Source of the DNA: an uncultured Erysipelotrichaceae bacterium
GTDB lineage: Bacteria > Bacillota_I > Bacilli_A > Erysipelotrichales > Erysipelotrichaceae
Length of the DNA: 10,326 nucleotides
Assembly (NCBI GenBank): GCA_902803275.1
Contig: CADCPE010000137.1
Location: 1 to 10,326, forward strand
Direction: 5' to 3'
Numbering within the stretch: the first letter of the stretch is position 1; each line of letters begins with the position of its first letter. Shown here one piece after another: positions 6,914 to 10,326 of this stretch. Made by a program: the position numbers and the translations under genes. The notes beneath the pieces were generated by a model. It had not been told where the DNA came from and did no database searches. It was given only the letters and a program-made list of their open reading frames with translations.

Positions 6914-7921
6914 ATGAAAATACTGGTTACCGGCGGAACAGGCTATATCGGATCGCATACCTGTGTTGAACTTATCAACAATAAACATGAAGTCATCATT
7001 GTTGACAATCTTTACAATTCATCAGTCGATGTTCTTGACAAGATCGAAAAGATAACCGGAGTGAAACCGAAGTTTTATCAGGTCGATATCCTTGATAAGG
7101 AAAACCTGGAAAAGGTTTTTAAAGAAAATGATTTCAATGCGGTGATCCATTTTGCGGGATACAAGGCCGTTGGCGAATCAGTCGAGATCCCTCTCACGTA
7201 TTATGAAAACAATATCAGCGGATCGATAAATCTTTATCAGCTGATGAAAAAATACAAGGTCAGGAATCTCGTTTTCTCTTCAAGCGCCACTGTCTACGGA
7301 GATGATTTTGAAGTTCCTTTTAAAGAGGAATACGGCCTGGGCACAACGACAAATCCCTACGGCACAACCAAGAAGATGAATGAAATGATCATTACCGATA
7401 TGGATAAGGCAGATCCTGAAAACTCTTCTGTACTGTTAAGATACTTCAATCCGATCGGAGCTCATAAGTCCGGTTTGATAGGGGAGATACCTAACGGTAT
7501 CCCTAACAACCTGGTACCGTATATTGCGCAGGTCGTAAGCGGACAAAGAGATTTTCTGCGCGTATGGGGCAATGATTATGACACTGTAGATGGAACAGGC
7601 GTGCGGGATTATATTCACGTTGTGGACCTCGCCAGGGCTCATGTAAAGGCTATCGAATATGCCTGCGAGCATAAAGGCACGGAAGTAATAAACATCGGTA
7701 CAGGCAAGGGATATTCCGTCATGCAGGTACTGAAAGCCTATGAGAAAGCCTGTGGCAAGCCTATTGCATATCAGATAATGGACAGAAGACCAGGCGATAT
7801 TGCGACATGTTATGCGGATACGTCCAAAGCTGAAAGACTCCTGGGATTCAAAGCCCAATATGATATAGATGAAATGTGTGAAGACTCTTACCGTTTCACT
7901 AAAAATCTAGAAAATAGATAA
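6914..7921 (+). CDS. galE: UDP-glucose 4-epimerase
   Basis: NAD-dependent extended SDR enzyme interconverting UDP-glucose and UDP-galactose, for galactose use and for galactose-containing wall or capsule polymers. The Rossmann motif GGTGYIGSH is at residues 7-15. Catalytic Ser124 is in SSSATVYG, with Tyr149 and Lys153 in NPYGTTK, at the same numbers as in the E. coli enzyme. RYFNPIGAH, VWGNDYDTVDGTGVRDYIHVVDLA and RRPGDIA are the sugar-nucleotide-binding features that set GalE apart from other SDRs. At 335 residues it is full length. GGAGGT at 6903-6908, spanning the last codons of rseP, provides a strong ribosome site; the ATG is two bases after the rseP stop. That makes it the last gene of the block. 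The position is unusual, since proS or polC often follows rseP in Firmicutes. Confidence 0.95.
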   Translation: MKILVTGGTGYIGSHTCVELINNKHEVIIVDNLYNSSVDVLDKIEKITGVKPKFYQVDILDKENLEKVFKENDFNAVIHFAGYKAVGESVEIPLTYYENNISGSINLYQLMKKYKVRNLVFSSSATVYGDDFEVPFKEEYGLGTTTNPYGTTKKMNEMIITDMDKADPENSSVLLRYFNPIGAHKSGLIGEIPNGIPNNLVPYIAQVVSGQRDFLRVWGNDYDTVDGTGVRDYIHVVDLARAHVKAIEYACEHKGTEVINIGTGKGYSVMQVLKAYEKACGKPIAYQIMDRRPGDIATCYADTSKAERLLGFKAQYDIDEMCEDSYRFTKNLENR

Positions 7922-7931
7922 ATTTATCTAT
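7914..7931. repeat. 18-bp perfect palindrome over the galE stop codon
   Basis: ATAGATAAATTTATCTAT reads identically on both strands. The galE stop (7919-7921) is inside its left arm. As RNA it could fold only through a loop-less, almost all A-U hairpin with two G-C pairs, and no T-tract follows, so it does not look like an ordinary terminator. A protein-binding site for the divergently read intergenic region is possible. Part of the symmetry may be chance in such AT-rich DNA. Confidence 0.6.
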
Positions 7932-7956
7932 AAATTAATAGTTAAATATATTAATA

Positions 7957-7998
7957 AAGTTATTGACAAATTAGTAACTTATTTTTAGAATTAAGTTA
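7957..7998 (+). promoter_or_regulatory. Candidate operator: AAGTTA half-sites at 18-bp steps
   Basis: AAGTTA occurs at 7957-7962, its reverse complement TAACTT at 7975-7980, and AAGTTA again at 7993-7998, each starting exactly 18 bases after the last with 12-bp spacers. A one-mismatch copy, TAGTTA, is at 7939-7944, again 18 bases upstream. The first spacer contains the -35 box and the second contains the -10 box, and the last copy runs into the start codon. This arrangement is what a repressor covering the promoter would need. The likely but unproven ligand is the 74-residue Phd-like protein encoded immediately downstream. Confidence 0.45.
7963..7991 (+). promoter_or_regulatory. Near-consensus vegetative promoter for the 3' cassette
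   Basis: TTGACA at 7963-7968 is a perfect -35. TAGAAT at 7986-7991 is a -10 with one mismatch. The spacer is exactly 17 bp and the surroundings are AT-rich. Initiation about seven bases after the -10 falls at or within a base or two of the ATG at 7998. Transcription is predicted rightwards into the Phd-like gene and the two genes after it. Confidence 0.8.
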
Positions 7999-8222
7999 TG
8001 GCTAATAAGACTAGTTTGGAAGCAATGCTTTCATCGCTCGTTCCTATTTCACATCTTAATCAGGGCAAGGCAGCCAAAATCATTTCTTCATTGGGTCCTG
8101 ATGATGTCAAGATCATCGTCAAAAACAATGAACCGATGGCAGCCATCATTCCAATTTCGCGTTTTTCTGAACTCATCGAAGCAGAAGAAAGGTTAAATGA
8201 GAAATATGGCAAGGAAGCGTAA
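7998..8222 (+). CDS. Phd/YefM-like antitoxin-fold small protein, orphan
   Basis: A 74-residue soluble protein. Residues 14-28 (LVPISHLNQGKAAKI) and 37-56 (VKIIVKNNEPMAAIIPISRF) resemble the N-terminal DNA-binding fold of Phd/YefM antitoxins: a short strand, a helix beginning near Asn21-Gly23, then a hairpin in which a Lys-Asn-Asn-x-Pro turn leads into a hydrophobic strand. A charged helix (57-72) follows, where antitoxins carry their toxin-binding tail, but here it is short. No Doc-, RelE- or other toxin-like gene is adjacent. The ATG at 7998 has no ribosome site and sits at the predicted transcription start. An in-frame ATG at 8025 has GGAAG only two bases before it, so it is a poor alternative. 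The role as an autoregulatory repressor is inference. The family call is from motif resemblance alone. Confidence 0.72.
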   Translation: MANKTSLEAMLSSLVPISHLNQGKAAKIISSLGPDDVKIIVKNNEPMAAIIPISRFSELIEAEERLNEKYGKEA

Positions 8223-9162
8223 AGTCAGAGCTGATCGTATAATGATCCTGTTTTTAAGCGGAGCACTTCTTGTTGGACTGCTTGGTTTTGGTATTTATAA
8301 AACCATGGACTATTTTATGAATAAACCAAAGAACAACGGCGGAGAGATCATAAATCCCCAGCCGATCGAGACCAGCGCAGACGTCAAAGTTGAACTGGTT
8401 TCTCCTGACAGCTATCAGGTTTATACCAGTGACAACGAGGAGATCGATTTTAATTTCATTGTTGCAGAACTGAGATTTACCGGCAGCGAAGCTATCTCCT
8501 TTGATCTGGGCAATCTAAGAACATCGGAAAAGATCTATCTTAACGACGTCTCAAAATATCTCAATGTTCTTAATGAAAAGGGTTATAAGGTCAATAAACT
8601 GGGGATAGTAAATACCATCGTTTCCCAGGATAAGGAGTATACTTGCAAAGTATTCATTCCTTTCAAGACCAACAGCTATACATTGAGAGTATTGAATTCC
8701 CAGGATGCATCAATGATCGAATTCAATCTCGACAAAAATGTTTATGATATTTCTTCGATCAAATTTGATACCCAGCAGCAGATCGAGGTAGGGAATACCA
8801 ACGTCACCGTATCTTCATGTTATGTATCGGAGATGATGCTGCATAACGGCGAAACCTATAATGCCTCGGCCTTGACGGTCTTTACTTTCAAGATCAATGC
8901 CAACAAGGTAGAAGGCAATATCATGATCGAGGATGCGCAGTTTATCAGAAACAACAGCGATGAAGTCATTCCGTGCCTTGATCAGACATATCAGTCTTTA
9001 AGAGATGCCAACTGTCTGGGCAAAAAGCTGGTTCTGGGAGATAACGGCGCTTTGTTTTTTGAAACATCTGCCAGGGAGGACAATCCCGATTTCTCAGGTT
9101 ATCTGATGCTTAAGTTTTCAAATTCACAGGACTGGGTTAAAATTCCGACCATATTAGAGTGA
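8197..9162 (+). CDS. Single-pass membrane-anchored protein of unknown function
   Basis: A 321-residue protein I do not recognise. A basic N-terminus (ARKRKVRADR, residues 5-14) precedes one hydrophobic segment at about 15-34. That predicts an N-in anchor with the remaining ~285 residues outside the membrane; no lipobox or cleavage site is evident. A polar linker (36-60) leads to two probable beta-rich units: about 63-190, and 195-321, with alternating hydrophobic strands such as ALTVFTFKIN and GYLMLKFSN. The second loosely recalls the Ig-like DUF4352 type of exported domain, which is only a guess. Four cysteines lie outside. Translation from 8197 follows GAAAGG at 8187-8192; an ATG at 8206 is possible but its spacing is poor. 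It overlaps the Phd-like gene by 26 bases and is followed after six bases by a wall hydrolase, suggesting an envelope role. Confidence 0.85.
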   Translation: MRNMARKRKVRADRIMILFLSGALLVGLLGFGIYKTMDYFMNKPKNNGGEIINPQPIETSADVKVELVSPDSYQVYTSDNEEIDFNFIVAELRFTGSEAISFDLGNLRTSEKIYLNDVSKYLNVLNEKGYKVNKLGIVNTIVSQDKEYTCKVFIPFKTNSYTLRVLNSQDASMIEFNLDKNVYDISSIKFDTQQQIEVGNTNVTVSSCYVSEMMLHNGETYNASALTVFTFKINANKVEGNIMIEDAQFIRNNSDEVIPCLDQTYQSLRDANCLGKKLVLGDNGALFFETSAREDNPDFSGYLMLKFSNSQDWVKIPTILE

Positions 9163-9168
9163 TCGACC

Positions 9169-10326
9169 ATGCTTAATAGAATCTCAAGAATCGTATTTAC
9201 AGCCTTTATCGTTATAAGCATATTGCCAGCCATTTCTGGCAATTTTAAGGTTGAAGCTGCAAGCAATTATTCATTTGCCTGCTCTTCAAGCGAATTTGAA
9301 GTATCCTATATCGAAGATGACGGTTCACTGACCAAGGTTTCATGCCACTCGACATTTGAAGATGCCAAAAATGCCATGAAAGCAAACAGCGACTATGTCG
9401 TCAGAAAAAGCAATTCTTATTCCAAAAGCAAGATCGTAGCGATGAATGCCGGACTTGCCTATTCATATCCGAACAGACGCGGTACGAATACGATGTATCT
9501 GTATCAGGATCCCAAACAGACCGGTTCCTCACTCTACAAGCAGACTTATATCTCAAAAGGCTATGAAATGACGTATGTGGATACTTATTCTGTAAATGCC
9601 AACGGGGCTGGTTATGTACAGATAGTAATGAATGGTTTTGAAGGGTTTGCTGATCTTGAATATGTGGACCTTGTACCTTTCAAATATATCAATAATTCTA
9701 TTGCCATCTATCTTGGCGGTGATCATGGTTCCACTGTTTCATACGGAAATGAAGATCCTTATCTGGTAAAACTGGAGCAGAACTACTATCAGATCGAAAC
9801 CAGAGGAAACTATACTGATCTAATCTTCTATTATCATTATGCCTATGGTGTAAATGGCAATAAGTGCGTTACCTATACCAACAGTGTTGATAATGCCAAG
9901 CATTACCTAGAAGCGGGGATGCAAAAGGGCGTCAAATATTATTCCAATGACGGAACTAATTTCTATTCAGATCAGAAACTCACGAACAAGGTCGCAACTG
10001 TCTACAACTATTACCAGTTTTTGCCTTTCAGAACAGCAACGGATATATCAGCTGATACTTTCAATTCGTTTGTGAGCGGATATTCCGATTCGGTACTAAG
10101 AGGCGAAGGGCAGTCTTTTATTGATGCGCAGAATGCCTATGGAATAAATGCATTACTGGTATATGCAATGGCTTGCCATGAATCGGCATACGGCGAATCC
10201 GGTTATGCAGTTCACAGATACAATCTCTTTGGCTGGAGTGCTGTTGATTCAAATCCGAATGGCGCTTCTTACTTCAATTCCGTTAAAGACTGTATCAATG
10301 CGCAGATGGGACGCTATATCAACTGG
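9169..10326 (+). CDS. Secreted peptidoglycan N-acetylglucosaminidase (GH73-like), 3' end missing
   Basis: The open frame runs 386 codons to the window end without a stop, so the C-terminus is cut off. Residues 1-30 are a Sec signal peptide: NRISR, a hydrophobic core (8-22) and a VEA-A cleavage site. Residues about 105-171 look like a bacterial SH3-type domain, ending GYVQIVMNGFEGFADLEYVD. YYSNDGTNFYSD (257-268) and YNYYQFLPFR are a module often seen just before the catalytic domain in Firmicutes glucosaminidases. From about 312 comes the glucosaminidase domain: FIDAQNAYGINALLVYAMA, then CHESAYGESGYA with predicted catalytic Glu338, then NLFGWSAVDSNP. The enzyme would cut the GlcNAc-MurNAc glycan bond during wall turnover or cell separation. 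AGAGTGATC at 9156-9164 is the ribosome site, overlapping the stop of the preceding gene. Confidence 0.9.
   Translation, partial: MLNRISRIVFTAFIVISILPAISGNFKVEAASNYSFACSSSEFEVSYIEDDGSLTKVSCHSTFEDAKNAMKANSDYVVRKSNSYSKSKIVAMNAGLAYSYPNRRGTNTMYLYQDPKQTGSSLYKQTYISKGYEMTYVDTYSVNANGAGYVQIVMNGFEGFADLEYVDLVPFKYINNSIAIYLGGDHGSTVSYGNEDPYLVKLEQNYYQIETRGNYTDLIFYYHYAYGVNGNKCVTYTNSVDNAKHYLEAGMQKGVKYYSNDGTNFYSDQKLTNKVATVYNYYQFLPFRTATDISADTFNSFVSGYSDSVLRGEGQSFIDAQNAYGINALLVYAMACHESAYGESGYAVHRYNLFGWSAVDSNPNGASYFNSVKDCINAQMGRYINW

Noticed and set aside
7436..7858. 140-codon open frame on the - strand within galE
   Set aside because: It lies wholly inside a galE gene with all catalytic motifs intact, its translation resembles no family, and no promoter or ribosome site was seen for it.
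7914..7950. Intrinsic terminator after galE
   Set aside because: The palindrome has only two G-C pairs, no loop and no following T-tract.
7934..7955. ATTAATA / TATTAAT inverted repeat in the intergenic gap
   Set aside because: Composed only of A and T in a very AT-rich stretch, so a chance match is likely; the AAGTTA series is the better-supported pattern.
8197..9162. Toxin partner for the Phd-like protein
   Set aside because: The product is a long membrane-anchored exported protein with no Doc/Fic, RelE or PIN motif, so a classical toxin-antitoxin pair is not supported.
1..10326. CRISPR array, tRNA/rRNA gene, insertion sequence or riboswitch
   Set aside because: No spaced direct repeats, cloverleaf, transposase motif or long structured leader was seen; apart from 1869-1941 and 7922-7997 the window is almost entirely coding.

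Overview
The window looks like part of the chromosome of a low-to-moderate GC Gram-positive bacterium (Bacillota). The main reason is the gene order rpsB-tsf-(terminator)-pyrH-frr-uppS-cdsA-dxr-rseP, all on the + strand and tightly packed, which is the classic Firmicutes translation/UMP/isoprenoid/phospholipid cluster. Protein-level flavour, including an acidic C-terminal tail on S2 and the type of wall glucosaminidase at the right end, would fit a gut anaerobe of the Erysipelotrichia/Clostridia sort. That placement is an inference from memory of the families, not a computed phylogeny. No reverse-strand genes, tRNA, rRNA, CRISPR array or insertion sequence were seen.

Layout. Positions 10-1868 carry rpsB and tsf (ribosomal protein S2 and EF-Ts), joined by a TAATG overlap and closed by a good intrinsic terminator at 1871-1899. 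From about 1913 a possible extended -10 promoter opens a second block: pyrH, frr, uppS, cdsA, dxr, rseP and galE (1942-7921). Gaps are 0-15 bases and there are three overlaps. This block combines UMP kinase, ribosome recycling, undecaprenyl-PP synthesis, CDP-diacylglycerol synthesis, the first committed MEP-pathway step, a site-2 membrane protease and UDP-galactose epimerase. dxr feeds isoprenoid precursors to uppS, cdsA feeds phospholipids, and rseP processes membrane proteins. The common theme is translation plus envelope building.

A 76-base, very AT-rich gap (7922-7997) separates galE from a second, accessory-looking cassette. It holds an 18-bp perfect palindrome at the galE stop, a near-consensus promoter (TTGACA, 17 bp, TAGAAT) and AAGTTA half-sites repeated at 18-bp steps around the -35 and -10. 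The promoter points at a 74-residue Phd/YefM-antitoxin-like protein whose ATG falls where transcription should begin, so the mRNA may be leaderless. Next come a single-pass membrane-anchored protein of unknown function (8197-9162, 26-base overlap) and a secreted cell-wall N-acetylglucosaminidase (from 9169, cut by the window end).

The most interesting part is this last cassette: an orphan antitoxin-like putative regulator, with no toxin next to it, that may control its own promoter and a membrane-protein/wall-hydrolase pair. Smaller points are unusual substitutions in conserved motifs of PyrH and Dxr, the long S2 tail, and galE sitting after rseP where proS/polC are often found.
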